Notes: generated from the letters alone by a model not told the origin. Positions 11,246-22,374 are shown, counted from the first letter of the stretch. The stretch: DNA of 64,000 nt from an uncultured Pedobacter sp. (GCF_913776295.1 NZ_CAJYOJ010000013.1:1-64000), one strand, 5' to 3'. Numbers and translations: made by a program.

Positions 11246-12192
11246 ATTCCCTTTTTTTTATTTAATTTTATTTCTTTATATTCAGATATCGTCTTTTTAA
11301 CACCTTCCAACAACGTAATTTTAGGTTCAAAATTTGCAAGCTTCATATTGGTAACATCCATGCATTTTCTCAACATGCCATTAGGTTTTGTTTCGTCCCA
11401 GATAAGTCTACCGGTATACCCGCATTCAGTTGCAACAATTGTGGCAAGTTCTTTAATGGAAACATCGGTACCCCAGCCAATATTTATAAATTCGGGGCTT
11501 TCGTAGTTTTCTGTAAAATACAATACTGCATCTGCCATATCGTCAACATGCATAAACTCTCTTCTGGCTATACCTGTTCCCCATATTTCTACCGAATCAG
11601 TACCTTCATCAACTGCATCAACAAATCTTCGAACTAATGAGGAAAGAACATGCGAATGAGCTGGATCAAAACTATCATTAGTACCATATAAATTACAAGG
11701 CATCAAACTAATGCTTTTGAAACCATATTCTTCATTTAAATACTTCAAAAATTTTAAGCCCGCTATTTTAGCCAAAGCATAACCTTCGTTTGTTGGTTCT
11801 AATTTACCCGTTAGCAGATACTCCTCTTTCATGGGTTGCTCGCATTCTTTAGGGTAGATACAAGAGCTACCCAGAAAAACAAATTTTTTAACACCGTTTT
11901 TGAATGACTGGTTAATAATATTGTTCTGGATAGTTAGGTTTTCGTATAGAAATTCGGCCGGTTTTTCCATATTAGCCTTAATTCCGCCAACCTTGGCAGC
12001 AGCAAGAATAACATAATCGGGTTTATTCGCCTCGAAAAATTCCTTTACCGAATTTTCATTTAACAAATCGAGTTCTGCCCTGCTTTTGGTGATTATGTTA
12101 GTGAATCCATTAGCTGTTAAATGCCTTAAAATTGCCGAGCCAACCATTCCTTTATGCCCGGCCAAAAAAATCTTATCTGTTTTATCAATCAT
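11242..12192 (-). CDS. fcl: GDP-L-fucose synthase family (Fcl, or ColC-type GDP-colitose synthase)
   Basis: GHKGMVGSAILRHL, GSSCIYPKECEQPMKEEYLLTGKLEPTNEGYALAKIAGLK, NLYGTNDSFDPAHSHV. Confidence 0.88.
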   Translation of the reverse strand: MIDKTDKIFLAGHKGMVGSAILRHLTANGFTNIITKSRAELDLLNENSVKEFFEANKPDYVILAAAKVGGIKANMEKPAEFLYENLTIQNNIINQSFKNGVKKFVFLGSSCIYPKECEQPMKEEYLLTGKLEPTNEGYALAKIAGLKFLKYLNEEYGFKSISLMPCNLYGTNDSFDPAHSHVLSSLVRRFVDAVDEGTDSVEIWGTGIARREFMHVDDMADAVLYFTENYESPEFINIGWGTDVSIKELATIVATECGYTGRLIWDETKPNGMLRKCMDVTNMKLANFEPKITLLEGVKKTISEYKEIKLNKKKGI

Positions 12193-12718
12193 TTATCTTC
12201 AATTTTTCTATTATTTGTTTAGCTTCTTCCAAATCGTGTAACCACCATTTACTTTGTTCAATTTTATCAATTACATCACATGTAAATCTACTTTTTAATT
12301 TTTTTGCAGGAATACCGCCAACTATGCTATAGGCAGGCACATCTTTATTTACGAACGAATTGGCACCAATTATTGCGCCATTTCCTATTACCACACCTCT
12401 TCTGATCACTGCATTTACACCTATCCAAACATCGTTACCGATTGTGCAATGTTTTAAGGTTAATGTTTCGTAGGCATTATTATAAAACAAACTACTTGTA
12501 GACACTTCGTCAATTAAATGTTCTCCCATTCCGATAGAAACATTATTAGCAATAGAGCAATATCTTCCAACAGTTGCTTTAGTTAAAAAACAATTGAAAC
12601 CGATATATGTAAATTCACCTATTTCACTATCATCACTTATAACTGTATTATTCATTACAGTAATGTGTTTTGAGTTAAACTGCTTAAGCCTGATAAATCT
12701 TTTAATAAAATTAAACAT
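12185..12718 (-). CDS. hexapeptide-repeat O-acetyltransferase (CatB-like left-handed beta-helix)
   Basis: Hexapeptide repeats IGEFTYIGFNCFLTKATVGRYCSIANNVSIGMGEH, IGNDVWIGVNAVIRRGVVIGNGAIIGANSFV. Confidence 0.85.
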   Translation of the reverse strand: MFNFIKRFIRLKQFNSKHITVMNNTVISDDSEIGEFTYIGFNCFLTKATVGRYCSIANNVSIGMGEHLIDEVSTSSLFYNNAYETLTLKHCTIGNDVWIGVNAVIRRGVVIGNGAIIGANSFVNKDVPAYSIVGGIPAKKLKSRFTCDVIDKIEQSKWWLHDLEEAKQIIEKLKIND

Positions 12719-12730
12719 CTTTTATTAATA

Positions 12731-13660
12731 TTAAATGTTTAGCCATTTGAGTATTCTTGATTCAGGAGTTACCATTATTTCCGATTTTTGTGCATGGGGA
12801 TTCATCTTCTCAAGGTATTTTACAATCAAAGGAAATAAGTTGTATTTATTTAACGACAATTCTCTTGCAGTTTTTAAATGCTGAATATTCTCCTCATAAA
12901 AATTATCAATTGACAACACATTTTCAATTATCTCCACACTATTTTTGAAATCATCAATATCGATCCTGCAGAATGATTTTTCATCGAAGTAAGTTTCGGC
13001 ATTTGGGCAGCCATAATAAAAAGGGAAAGTATATGCCAGATGACAATCATAAAACTTTTCCGTTAACCAATCATTACAATTGTCGTTCTCAATGGCAATC
13101 GAAAACTCGTAAGGTGCCAGCACATCCCATTTATCGTTAAAATCACGGATTCCACGACCATATAGATCTATTTTATCTTTAAAATGATCCTTTAATTTAT
13201 TTGCAAAATCCAATCTTTTTCTATGCCCCTCAGTTTGTACTTTATTGGATGTAATTAAAGAAATCTTCTTATCTTTTTTTACACTTTCTAATTTGATAAG
13301 TTCGTCATAACTTTTACCAACGAACCAGGGGTGCCCGGCAAGATCGAGTGCTTTATTCTGATGTTTTATCTCTGTTTGACAGGTTATGATCTGAGCAAAC
13401 TGTTTTAAAAACCGATTGCTAAACCGTTCAATGGAATACGCCTCGCAAGGCATAAAAATAACATTTGTTTTCGCACATACAGCCTTTGTTTTTTTCAGGT
13501 TATATTTAGAGAAAATAACCCAAAAATCACATTCTACAATATCATCATTTAAAAAGAAATCATAATTTTCCCACTTTCCCAGCCCACCTGGCGTTTGCCG
13601 AAAAAGAGGCCATTCATGGGGGAATGTTAATTTTACGCTTATTCTTTTATCTTTCATCAT
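12731..13660 (-). CDS. glycosyltransferase family 10 (alpha-1,3-fucosyltransferase-like)
   Basis: YEFSIAIENDNCNDWLTEKFYDCHLAYTFPFYYGCPNAETYF matches the FucT GT10 motif; start moved from 13750 to 13660 (MMKDKRISVKL) so it does not overlap the GT26 gene. Confidence 0.83.
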   Translation of the reverse strand: MMKDKRISVKLTFPHEWPLFRQTPGGLGKWENYDFFLNDDIVECDFWVIFSKYNLKKTKAVCAKTNVIFMPCEAYSIERFSNRFLKQFAQIITCQTEIKHQNKALDLAGHPWFVGKSYDELIKLESVKKDKKISLITSNKVQTEGHRKRLDFANKLKDHFKDKIDLYGRGIRDFNDKWDVLAPYEFSIAIENDNCNDWLTEKFYDCHLAYTFPFYYGCPNAETYFDEKSFCRIDIDDFKNSVEIIENVLSIDNFYEENIQHLKTARELSLNKYNLFPLIVKYLEKMNPHAQKSEIMVTPESRILKWLNI

Positions 13661-13661
13661 T

Positions 13662-14444
13662 TTATTTTTTACCTTGTTGAATAAGTACCTTAAAAAAACC
13701 AAAACTATCGATAAAGTATCGCTTAAACAGTCTTGTAGGCTCATTAACAAACCTATAAAACCATTCGAGTCCAGCTTTCTTAAAAAACTCGGGGGCTCGT
13801 TTTTTCAGCCCAGCTTTAAACTCTAAACTTGCTCCCAAAAACGCTACTGTAGGTAGCTTTTTAATTCCCTGTTTCTTTAACTCATCTAAAATACGGAAAC
13901 CCAGCACGTCTTGTTTGGGAAAGCTCACTCCAATGTATACTATCTTAATTTCATGATCTATTATCAATCTTGCAGTATCTGATACAATTTTATCCAAAGC
14001 CACATTATCATTCTGATCGAAGAACGGGAGCGTATAGGTTTTACAATAGGCATCATTAACTTCAAAATAGTTGCTTACCTTTATACCAGAAGTAAGATAA
14101 AGCGTTGCGATTTTATTTTGGGTAGTAAGGGTAAATAAGCTTAAAAATAAATCGCTCCCCGCCAACCTGTGCCTTAAATTTTTACCTTTTAACTTAGCCG
14201 CCCAGATAATTGGCTGTCCGTCTGGAAGTATATATTCAGACTTTACTAACTTTTCGTTTAAATAAAAATTTTCAGGCCTGTTTAATTTAACAAGATAATC
14301 TACGTTAGGCGTAAAAATAACTGGATATTTAAGATCAGAAGTTTGATCAAGCGCTCTAATAATATGTTGAGCAACTATATCTACATGCTCAGCAGAAATG
14401 AAATCGTAACCTAAGAAATCGACTTTATTTAGCATTTTGTTCAA
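13662..14444 (-). CDS. WecG/TagA/CpsF family glycosyltransferase (GT26)
   Basis: TPNVDYLVKLNR, LPDGQPIIWAAKLKG, RLAGSDLF, VYIGVSFPKQD. Confidence 0.9.
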   Translation of the reverse strand: MNKMLNKVDFLGYDFISAEHVDIVAQHIIRALDQTSDLKYPVIFTPNVDYLVKLNRPENFYLNEKLVKSEYILPDGQPIIWAAKLKGKNLRHRLAGSDLFLSLFTLTTQNKIATLYLTSGIKVSNYFEVNDAYCKTYTLPFFDQNDNVALDKIVSDTARLIIDHEIKIVYIGVSFPKQDVLGFRILDELKKQGIKKLPTVAFLGASLEFKAGLKKRAPEFFKKAGLEWFYRFVNEPTRLFKRYFIDSFGFFKVLIQQGKK

Positions 14445-15699
14445 TCTTTAAAATGGTTAAATTTTTAATATCCGATTCCTTACTGTAAAAGTATAATACG
14501 ACCAGGTTTAAGTATAATGAATTCATTGCGCTCGCAAAAAAGTGACCTACCAAAAACGCAAGCAGAAAAAACGAAATACAAAAAAATAATCTAAAATCTT
14601 TAAGGGTAATATCCCTGAAAAGCGTTATGAAATACAACCTAAAATAAATGACTATACCAACGAATCCAAAAATTAAAAATCCATCAAAGAAATCCATCTC
14701 AATCATAAATTTTAATTGATCGGTACCCCCGAATAAATAATTGACGGGATTCCAAATTTCTAAGTTATCAAAGAATTTGGTATAGATATATGCACTCCTT
14801 CCTGAGGTTATCGCATCTAAAAATCCGTTTTCTTCGTACTTATATATAAAGTACTCGTACAGGTAACTATTTTCTTCGCTAATTAAGAAGGTAAAAAGAC
14901 CAAACGCAAGCAAAGCAAGAAATCCAAGGGAAATAAATTTATATATTAATTTCGCTTTGAAAAAGATGTGATAAATGGCAAGTATAAATAAGAATAAATA
15001 AATCGCCTTTGCACCCAATAGCAATGATGCAGCGGTACACAATAACAATGGATATATCTTCTGTATTTTATTGATATAGTTGAAGTAAAAATAAGATACC
15101 CCAATCATATAAAATAAAGTAGCTTCATTTATGGCGGGGATAAGTCCGTCATATCCATATCTAAAATCCTGAGTGAAATAGGATTTAAACAAAGTAATAT
15201 TAAAAGTTGCGCCCAGGAATATTAATATTGAATTTGCGATATAGATATTACCTAATATTGATAATGTTTTTGTTATAAGCAATTGATAATCGACAAGGTC
15301 ACATATGGCATAATAAACAATAAATACAAATATATATTTATTAAAAAGGGTCAATTGATATCCGAATCTAAAATCAGGGTTATTGTAGTTAAAAAGAAAT
15401 ATTACTTGCCCAAAAATGAAAATAGCAAAAAGCCATCCCATTAAGGTAACCCCTTTTAATGCAGTTTTATTAAACCTGGTTGATATTCTGTACAGAAAAA
15501 TAAGTTCGAATAAGAACCTTACATATATTGATACACTGATGGTGTTACTAAAAACGTCTCCATCCTCAACTGCCAGCGCATATTTAACCTGGAAATATTT
15601 ATTTAGTGCATCCGAAATAAAAAATAAGACAAGAGCAGAAGATAAAATTAAGCGTAAAGATTTATTATCAATTCTGTTCATCATTATTCTTTTGTGCAT
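14425..15699 (-). CDS. polytopic membrane protein, putative Wzy-type polysaccharide polymerase
   Basis: 424 aa, many hydrophobic segments, located between flippase and GTs in the EPS operon; assignment mainly positional. Confidence 0.65.
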   Translation of the reverse strand: MHKRIMMNRIDNKSLRLILSSALVLFFISDALNKYFQVKYALAVEDGDVFSNTISVSIYVRFLFELIFLYRISTRFNKTALKGVTLMGWLFAIFIFGQVIFLFNYNNPDFRFGYQLTLFNKYIFVFIVYYAICDLVDYQLLITKTLSILGNIYIANSILIFLGATFNITLFKSYFTQDFRYGYDGLIPAINEATLFYMIGVSYFYFNYINKIQKIYPLLLCTAASLLLGAKAIYLFLFILAIYHIFFKAKLIYKFISLGFLALLAFGLFTFLISEENSYLYEYFIYKYEENGFLDAITSGRSAYIYTKFFDNLEIWNPVNYLFGGTDQLKFMIEMDFFDGFLIFGFVGIVIYFRLYFITLFRDITLKDFRLFFCISFFLLAFLVGHFFASAMNSLYLNLVVLYFYSKESDIKNLTILKIEQNAK

Positions 15700-15715
15700 T
15701 TATATATTATGGTAA

Positions 15716-17086
15716 TTAGGCCTGTGCGGCAATTCTCTTTTTCAGTAGGAAAAAGGCCTGCCAGAATGTTACAACCGCTAAAATGAAAAAAATACTACAA
15801 GACACGATCGAAATGCCGTTTATTCCATATACCTTACTACTCCAATTTCCGAGAGAAATATAAATTAATGCAAATACACCTGTTGAAAACGTAATTAGTT
15901 TAACTTTACCTAAGGCACTTAAAAATGCAGAGCCCATAGAATAAAGTGAATAAAAAAGTGCCCAAAGCCCCATAGATAAAAAGAGGTATTGGTTACTAAC
16001 ATATCCTTTACCGGCCAGGGTTTGTAAAAAAAAGTTCCCAAAAAAAGTAAAACATAATGCGCCAGAAATAAAAACCAGTGATGTAAACTGAATAATTCTG
16101 GTTAATGCCTTTCTACACCATTCCCATTGTTTTTCGTTAATTGCTTCTGCAAACCCTGCCCAAATTGGGTTATAAAAACTTAAATAAATCGTAATCAGGA
16201 ATGTATAAAGCTTCTGAACCAGATTAATTTCGGCACCATTAGCTAAGCTTAGATTTGCCGTTGCAATTAATGTTGTTGCATTATAGATAAAAGCCCCAGC
16301 AATTTGAAAAGCAGCAAATGTTAAACTCAGTATGAGCAAACTCTTCACCTTGATCCAAATAAATTTTGCCTTAACGTCAAGTATATTCCACTTTCTTTTG
16401 ATCAAAAAGTGAATTGTACCTGTTGTATTAACCAAAATTGAAATGAGAAAAAATGTGATCGCAGTAACGGTAACACTAGAATGGAAAAACGCGAGGGCCG
16501 CAATTACCACTAAACTCAGAATACCAATGCAGATGCTTTGAAAAGCTACATATTTTGATTCGCCGTAGGCAAAAAACATTGGACAGCCTATACTCAAAGG
16601 GATTCCGTAAAGAAAAATAATCTGCACAGCGATTAAAATATTCCTTCCTTCAATTTTTAAGCTACGATCGGCTGTTTTAAACATTTCGCCATAAGGAATC
16701 TGATTTCTAAAAAAGATAAGAGATAACGAAATAACCGTTGCTACCACCAGAAAGAAGTAGAAAACAGATAAAAAATATTCTCTTGCTTCATCATCTGCAG
16801 CGTTCCCTTTAGCCCTCAATTCTGCCAATTTATTCTTTAAAGAACTTCCTAATCCAAAATCAGAAGTTGCCATAACAGCAGTTGCCGATGTTATGGCAAC
16901 CCACATCCCAAACTGATCTTTTGTATAAATTCTTGCTAAAATTCCGATCAAAACAACCCTGGTGATTGTACTAATCAATGTTCCAAGCGCCATGAGTCCA
17001 GATCCATATACAACGGCCTTGGTACGTCCCCCTAATCCGTTTTTTATAGAGGCTAGTCTTGTTTTTATACTAAGAATACTAAACAT
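15716..17086 (-). CDS. Wzx-type polysaccharide flippase (MATE/PST family)
   Basis: ~12 hydrophobic segments, GSGLMALGTLISTITRVVLIGILARIYTKDQFGMW N-terminus typical of PST flippases. Confidence 0.85.
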   Translation of the reverse strand: MFSILSIKTRLASIKNGLGGRTKAVVYGSGLMALGTLISTITRVVLIGILARIYTKDQFGMWVAITSATAVMATSDFGLGSSLKNKLAELRAKGNAADDEAREYFLSVFYFFLVVATVISLSLIFFRNQIPYGEMFKTADRSLKIEGRNILIAVQIIFLYGIPLSIGCPMFFAYGESKYVAFQSICIGILSLVVIAALAFFHSSVTVTAITFFLISILVNTTGTIHFLIKRKWNILDVKAKFIWIKVKSLLILSLTFAAFQIAGAFIYNATTLIATANLSLANGAEINLVQKLYTFLITIYLSFYNPIWAGFAEAINEKQWEWCRKALTRIIQFTSLVFISGALCFTFFGNFFLQTLAGKGYVSNQYLFLSMGLWALFYSLYSMGSAFLSALGKVKLITFSTGVFALIYISLGNWSSKVYGINGISIVSCSIFFILAVVTFWQAFFLLKKRIAAQA

Positions 17087-17096
17087 GTTGCATAAG

Positions 17097-18008
17097 CTAT
17101 TTGGAAGTTAAATTTCTCGCACTGGCGAGAAGCATATAAACTAATGTGGTAAGTGTTTTAATATTGAATGAAGCGAGCGACATCGACTTGCTAAAATATA
17201 AGTAGGATAGTTTAAACAAACCCATCTTATAAAATTCAGTACCAAAGTATCTGTAATAATTTTCCCAGACCTTATTATTTACATTTTTTTCCTTTGCTAA
17301 TTCAGCGTAAAGCTTAATAAATACGTTATAAGCTTTTTTATACTTGGAAATATTCCTGGATATTCCATTTGCATTAATTCTGTAAAATGCCAGGCTAGAT
17401 TTGATGTATCCAAATCGATAACCTTTTAGTCCAACCCTTATCCACAAATCAACATCCTCAAATGTTTTCAGATTAGTGTTGAACTGCCCGGCTTCAACAA
17501 ATACCTGTCTGGCCATCATAACAGTTAATACCCCAATATTGTTCTTATAAAGTAACTGGGGTATTAAATCGCCACTGTAATGATAAAGATGTTTTGAAAT
17601 AAAATCAGCTTTAAAATGCTTTTGAACATCGTCGTAAAAAAATGAAAAACCGGTGTGGCTGATTTCAAATTCCTTATGTGCTAGATGAAATTCATATTGC
17701 TTTTGCAATTTGGTTTCATTCCAAACATCATCTGAATCCAGAAAAGTTATCCACTTTCCCTTCGATGCCTCGAAACCTTTGTTCCTGGCATTTGGAAGTC
17801 CTCCATTTTTATCCAGATCGACGATAATTATCCGTTGATCTGTAGCTGCATGCTTGTTAGCAATGTCTAAACTTGCATCTGTTCCACCGTCAATAACAAT
17901 TATTAACTCCCACTCTTTGTAAGTTTGGCTAATAACCGATAATACTGCTTCTTCAATTGTTCGTGCAGCATTATATGCCGGCATTATTACAGATATCAAT
18001 TCACTCAT
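17097..18008 (-). CDS. glycosyltransferase family 2
   Basis: SVIMPAYNAARTIEEAVLSVISQTYKEWELIIVIDGGTD, FLDSDDVW. Confidence 0.93.
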   Translation of the reverse strand: MSELISVIMPAYNAARTIEEAVLSVISQTYKEWELIIVIDGGTDASLDIANKHAATDQRIIIVDLDKNGGLPNARNKGFEASKGKWITFLDSDDVWNETKLQKQYEFHLAHKEFEISHTGFSFFYDDVQKHFKADFISKHLYHYSGDLIPQLLYKNNIGVLTVMMARQVFVEAGQFNTNLKTFEDVDLWIRVGLKGYRFGYIKSSLAFYRINANGISRNISKYKKAYNVFIKLYAELAKEKNVNNKVWENYYRYFGTEFYKMGLFKLSYLYFSKSMSLASFNIKTLTTLVYMLLASARNLTSK

Positions 18009-18037
18009 TATAAAAATACGAGAAGCTCTAAATCATC

Positions 18038-19150
18038 TTATTCAAATTGATTATTGATCTTATATCCATGAGATTTTAGTAATTTCTGTTTGTGAAAATG
18101 TTCCACGTCTGCAGCCACCATCTCTTTTACTAATGCAGCTAAATCATACTTTGGTTCCCAACCCAATTTAGTTTTTGATTTTGTTGGATCGCCGATAAGC
18201 AAATCTACCTCTGTAGGTCTGAAATATGCAGCATCTACACCTACAACCTCTGATCCGATTTCTAATTGATAATCTGGGTGATTACATGCAGCTATATATC
18301 CTTTTTCATCAACACCTTCTCCTTTAAAATCGATTACAATTCCAACTTCTGCGAAAGCCATCCGTACAAACTCACGCACCCGAGTGGTAACACCTGTTGC
18401 AATTACAAAATCTTCTGCAATGTCCTGTTGTAAGATTCTCCACATCGCCTCAACATAATCTTTGGCATGCCCCCAATCACGTTCAGCGTCAAGATTTCCT
18501 AAAAATAATTTCTTTTGCAGGCCCTGAGCAATTTTTGCAACTGCGCGGGTAATTTTACGGGTAACAAAAGTTTCACCCCTCAATGGGCTTTCGTGGTTAA
18601 ATAAAATACCGTTACATGCAAACATACCATAGGCTTCGCGGTAGTTTACGGTAATCCAATAAGCATACATTTTAGCGACAGCGTATGGCGATCGTGGGTA
18701 AAAAGGTGTCGTTTCTGATTGGGGAACGGCTTGAACCAATCCATACAATTCTGATGTTGACGCCTGATAGATTCTAGTTTTTTTCTCTAAACCTAAAATC
18801 CTTAATGCCTCTAAAAGCCTAAGCGTTCCAATACCGTCAGCATTTGCTGTATATTCAGGGGTATCGAAACTTACTTTAACATGGCTCATTGCACCAAGAT
18901 TATAAATTTCGTCAGGCTGAACATCCTTGATAATCCTAATCAAGTTAGTAGAATCGGAAAGATCTCCGTAGTGTAGTTTAAACCTTACATTTTCATCGTG
19001 AGGATCTTGATATAAATGATCGATACGTTCTGTATTAAATAAAGAACTTCTTCTTTTAATTCCATGAACCATGTATCCTTTTTCAAGCAATAGTTCAGCT
19101 AAATATGTACCATCCTGACCTGTGATACCGGTAATTAATGCAATTTTCAT
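18038..19150 (-). CDS. gmd: GDP-mannose 4,6-dehydratase
   Basis: [61 protein letters not shown]. Confidence 0.95.
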   Translation of the reverse strand: MKIALITGITGQDGTYLAELLLEKGYMVHGIKRRSSLFNTERIDHLYQDPHDENVRFKLHYGDLSDSTNLIRIIKDVQPDEIYNLGAMSHVKVSFDTPEYTANADGIGTLRLLEALRILGLEKKTRIYQASTSELYGLVQAVPQSETTPFYPRSPYAVAKMYAYWITVNYREAYGMFACNGILFNHESPLRGETFVTRKITRAVAKIAQGLQKKLFLGNLDAERDWGHAKDYVEAMWRILQQDIAEDFVIATGVTTRVREFVRMAFAEVGIVIDFKGEGVDEKGYIAACNHPDYQLEIGSEVVGVDAAYFRPTEVDLLIGDPTKSKTKLGWEPKYDLAALVKEMVAADVEHFHKQKLLKSHGYKINNQFE

Positions 19151-19170
19151 TTTCCCTTTTTTTTTAAAAT

Positions 19171-21522
19171 CTACCTAAATATATTTTTTATTCTTGCCAT
19201 GAAACCTTGTTGAATATTTTCCCCATAAGTTCCATAACCATAGCCATAACCATAATATTTACTAATAATATCGTTAACCACTATACCCATATTTTTCATT
19301 TTTCCACTGCTGTAAAGTTCTTCTACAATATTCAGTTGGTTCTTTTGTGTTACTTTTTGTCTAACCAGATATAAAATTGCATCAGAATATTCTGATAGAA
19401 GCTGTGCATCGGTTATAATTCCAATAGGAGGCGCATCCATAATAATATAATCAAATTGCTCCCTTAATTCTGCTATCAAAGTTTTGGTACTTTCACTCAT
19501 CAATGTCTCTGCAGGATTAGGTGGCAGAGGGCCGGAAGAGATGATAAACATATTGTTATTTATAGATAATGGTTTTACAATATCTTTAACCTTAAGATCC
19601 GGGTTAATCGTATAATTACTAAATCCCACATCATTAGAAATATCAAGTTTAGCGGATAATCCCGGCTTTCTTAAATCAAGCTCCATCAATACCACTTTCT
19701 TGCCGGCCAAGGCAAGAATATTACCAAGATTAATCGCAGTGAATGACTTACCTTCACCGCTCATACTTGAGGTTAGCAGTATTACTTTTTCATTCTTGGA
19801 TTTTAGGTAGAAAGAGAGATTTGTTCTTAAAGCCCTAAATTGTTCAGAGATTGCAGACCGGCTCTGATTAGCTACAATTAGGTTATCGGATGACGTATTG
19901 TGACTGATCTCTCCAATAACAGGTACCCTTGTCAGATTTGTAATTTCATCTTTAGTGTTAATGCTGGTACTAAGTAGTTTTTTTCCAAATATAACGATAA
20001 GTGGAAAAACCAATCCCGCAATAAGACCTGCAAGATATATTACTTTCTTTTTAGGACTAATCGGGTATACCTGAGCCTTTGGCGGATCGATGGTTTTTGC
20101 TATAGAAATATTAGAAGTTTTGGAAATTGCCGTTTCTTCAGCCTTCTGCATTAAAAATATATAGAGTTCTTGTTTAATTCCCTTGTTTCTGGCCAATTTC
20201 AAGTAATTCTTCTCTATTTTAGGTACACCCGAAATCTGACCCTCGGCATTTGTTAACTGCTTACGTAATCTATTTCTGGTTAAAATTGATGATTGCTTAC
20301 TGCTCTGAATATTTGATAAAATAGATTTTCTTAAACCTGCAATTTGTGCATCTAAACTTTGAATAAACGGGCTCTGTTCTGTTACACTCATTAACTGTCT
20401 TTCCCTATCAATTAACAAAGCATTGTATTGCCCCATTAAATCGCTAAAAACCATATCTGATGGGATTAATGCTGAAGGGAATATTCTTTTGCTCTTATTA
20501 TCATCTCTAAGATAAGATTCAAGTTCCGACAAAATACTTACCTGTGTTTCAATTTTGGCTAACTCAGTTGAGAAATTACCGGTATTTTGAACTAGCAGTT
20601 TACCTTGCTCGCTCATATCGGCTAACTTATTTTGCTCTTTAAAGTTTTCCTCCTGGTTTTCTACATCACCAAGTTCGGAAGCAATAACATTAAGTCTTTC
20701 TTTTATAAACTTATAAGTACTATCGGCTATTGCATTTTTATCACTCAAATTGGCAGCCGTATATTTCTCAATTAAAGTATTTAAAATATCCTCTCCTTTA
20801 TTTTGCAGGGGATAAGCTAATCCAAGATCAACAACTGTTGAAAGCTTATTGGATACTGAAACAGTAAGCTGAGACATTAACGAGGCTACACGATCATCTA
20901 CTGAAGTTATCATTGCCGAATATTCCTTATCATCCAGCTGCATGAACTGATTGTTGGAAATTTCGACAATACCTACACCGTTTATGGCAATCTGCTCGTT
21001 CCATCTTACCTCTTTTTCAAAGTTTTTGATACTCACTTTAATTTTATCACCCTTAATCTTCGTTATAAAAAGTTTGGTAGTTATGATCGTGTCAACGGGT
21101 TTTAGAATATTTATTTTAAAGGGTGCCTCATAAAGTTCACGACTTACAAAATCCAACTTTTTTGAATAGATAATATTAAGTTGTTTCTGTCTCACCACCT
21201 GCTCCATTAAGAACCTGGTTTTTAAGATTTCGATTTCATTATCTACAGAATTTTTAGAGCCTAACAAACCACCCAGATCCATAAGTGCACCACTTTGCTT
21301 GCCTAAAGAGCCGCCCTTTTCGTTATCATTTACTAAAATTTTAGCATTTATCTGATATACAGGCGGAGTATATCTGGTATATAGAAAAGCTACAAGAAGA
21401 CAAATAATTATACTCGTAACAAACCAAATCCATTTATCCAACAGATTGTTAAAAATATTTTTCAAATCAATTGACTCTTCGCCGTTATCTTGGATTACGT
21501 TTTTCGTAGACAGGTTATTCAT
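19171..21522 (-). CDS. wzc: Wzc-type polysaccharide co-polymerase / tyrosine autokinase
   Basis: N-terminal Wzz domain, Walker [28 protein letters not shown]-terminal Tyr cluster [12 protein letters not shown]. Confidence 0.93.
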   Translation of the reverse strand: MNNLSTKNVIQDNGEESIDLKNIFNNLLDKWIWFVTSIIICLLVAFLYTRYTPPVYQINAKILVNDNEKGGSLGKQSGALMDLGGLLGSKNSVDNEIEILKTRFLMEQVVRQKQLNIIYSKKLDFVSRELYEAPFKINILKPVDTIITTKLFITKIKGDKIKVSIKNFEKEVRWNEQIAINGVGIVEISNNQFMQLDDKEYSAMITSVDDRVASLMSQLTVSVSNKLSTVVDLGLAYPLQNKGEDILNTLIEKYTAANLSDKNAIADSTYKFIKERLNVIASELGDVENQEENFKEQNKLADMSEQGKLLVQNTGNFSTELAKIETQVSILSELESYLRDDNKSKRIFPSALIPSDMVFSDLMGQYNALLIDRERQLMSVTEQSPFIQSLDAQIAGLRKSILSNIQSSKQSSILTRNRLRKQLTNAEGQISGVPKIEKNYLKLARNKGIKQELYIFLMQKAEETAISKTSNISIAKTIDPPKAQVYPISPKKKVIYLAGLIAGLVFPLIVIFGKKLLSTSINTKDEITNLTRVPVIGEISHNTSSDNLIVANQSRSAISEQFRALRTNLSFYLKSKNEKVILLTSSMSGEGKSFTAINLGNILALAGKKVVLMELDLRKPGLSAKLDISNDVGFSNYTINPDLKVKDIVKPLSINNNMFIISSGPLPPNPAETLMSESTKTLIAELREQFDYIIMDAPPIGIITDAQLLSEYSDAILYLVRQKVTQKNQLNIVEELYSSGKMKNMGIVVNDIISKYYGYGYGYGTYGENIQQGFMARIKNIFR

Positions 21523-21534
21523 TAAATATTATCT

Positions 21535-22374
21535 TTATTTGAAAGTTGAGAACGCTAAAACAAGAACAGATAACACTGAGGTAATAATGCCTATTGTTTG
21601 TATTTGTGGTGTATTATTTGCCGAAACTTTAGCCTTGTTTGGCTCAACATAGACAACATCATTTTGTCTTAAATAGTAATATGGGCTATTAAAAATATCA
21701 GATGAATTTAAATTTAGCCTTGCGAATTCCTTTTTTCCATCATTATCTCTTATTATTAAAATATTGTCTCTTTTACCATAAATGGTTAGGTCCCCGGCAA
21801 GACTTAAAGCATCCAAAATAGTTACCTTTTCATTTGGTAAAGTATAAGCCGAAGGAGCATTCACTTCACCCAAAACGCTGATTTTAAAATTAGCAAAACG
21901 CAATTGAACATTTGGTTGTTTGTAAAATTCACTAGCTTTTTCACGGATTAGTTCTCTGGCCTGATAGGTTGTTAAATTGGCAACTTTTACTTTTCCAATA
22001 AGGGAAAGCTCTATTTCGCCATTCTTATCAACTAGAAAACCTGTATTTTGGGTTGAAAGGCTGTTGTTGGTGTTTCCGCCTAGCGTAGGAGTAGATGCAG
22101 CCTGATTAACAATGGAGCCACTTTGGGGATTTAAAGTGAATATATTGATACTAAGAACGTCATCTGTTTGAATTGTTGGCTCAGTATATTTGGTTGCTCC
22201 CTCCAATTTAGCCTGATTTACTGTTTGAATATCCTGAAAGTAAGTGATTTTTTTATTACTAACACAGGAAGAAATTAGGACCACAGCTAATAATAAAACT
22301 GTTAATGTTGTCCACCTTTTTGAATTATTTATTTTGTTCATAGGTATATATCCGTCTAAAATGAAATTGACCAT
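21535..22374 (-). CDS. wza: polysaccharide biosynthesis/export lipoprotein (Wza/SLBB family)
   Basis: Lipobox ISSCVSNKK, poly_export domain IQTDDVLSINIFTLNPQ, SLBB GEVNAPSAYTLPNEKVTILDALSLAGDLTIYGKR; first Met may be downstream (MNKINNSKRW). Confidence 0.9.
   Translation of the reverse strand: MVNFILDGYIPMNKINNSKRWTTLTVLLLAVVLISSCVSNKKITYFQDIQTVNQAKLEGATKYTEPTIQTDDVLSINIFTLNPQSGSIVNQAASTPTLGGNTNNSLSTQNTGFLVDKNGEIELSLIGKVKVANLTTYQARELIREKASEFYKQPNVQLRFANFKISVLGEVNAPSAYTLPNEKVTILDALSLAGDLTIYGKRDNILIIRDNDGKKEFARLNLNSSDIFNSPYYYLRQNDVVYVEPNKAKVSANNTPQIQTIGIITSVLSVLVLAFSTFK

Noticed and set aside
13661-13750. N-terminal extension of the GT10 ORF to 13750
   Set aside because: Would overlap the GT26 gene by ~90 bp; MMKDKR start at 13660/13657 leaves normal spacing and matches family N-termini.
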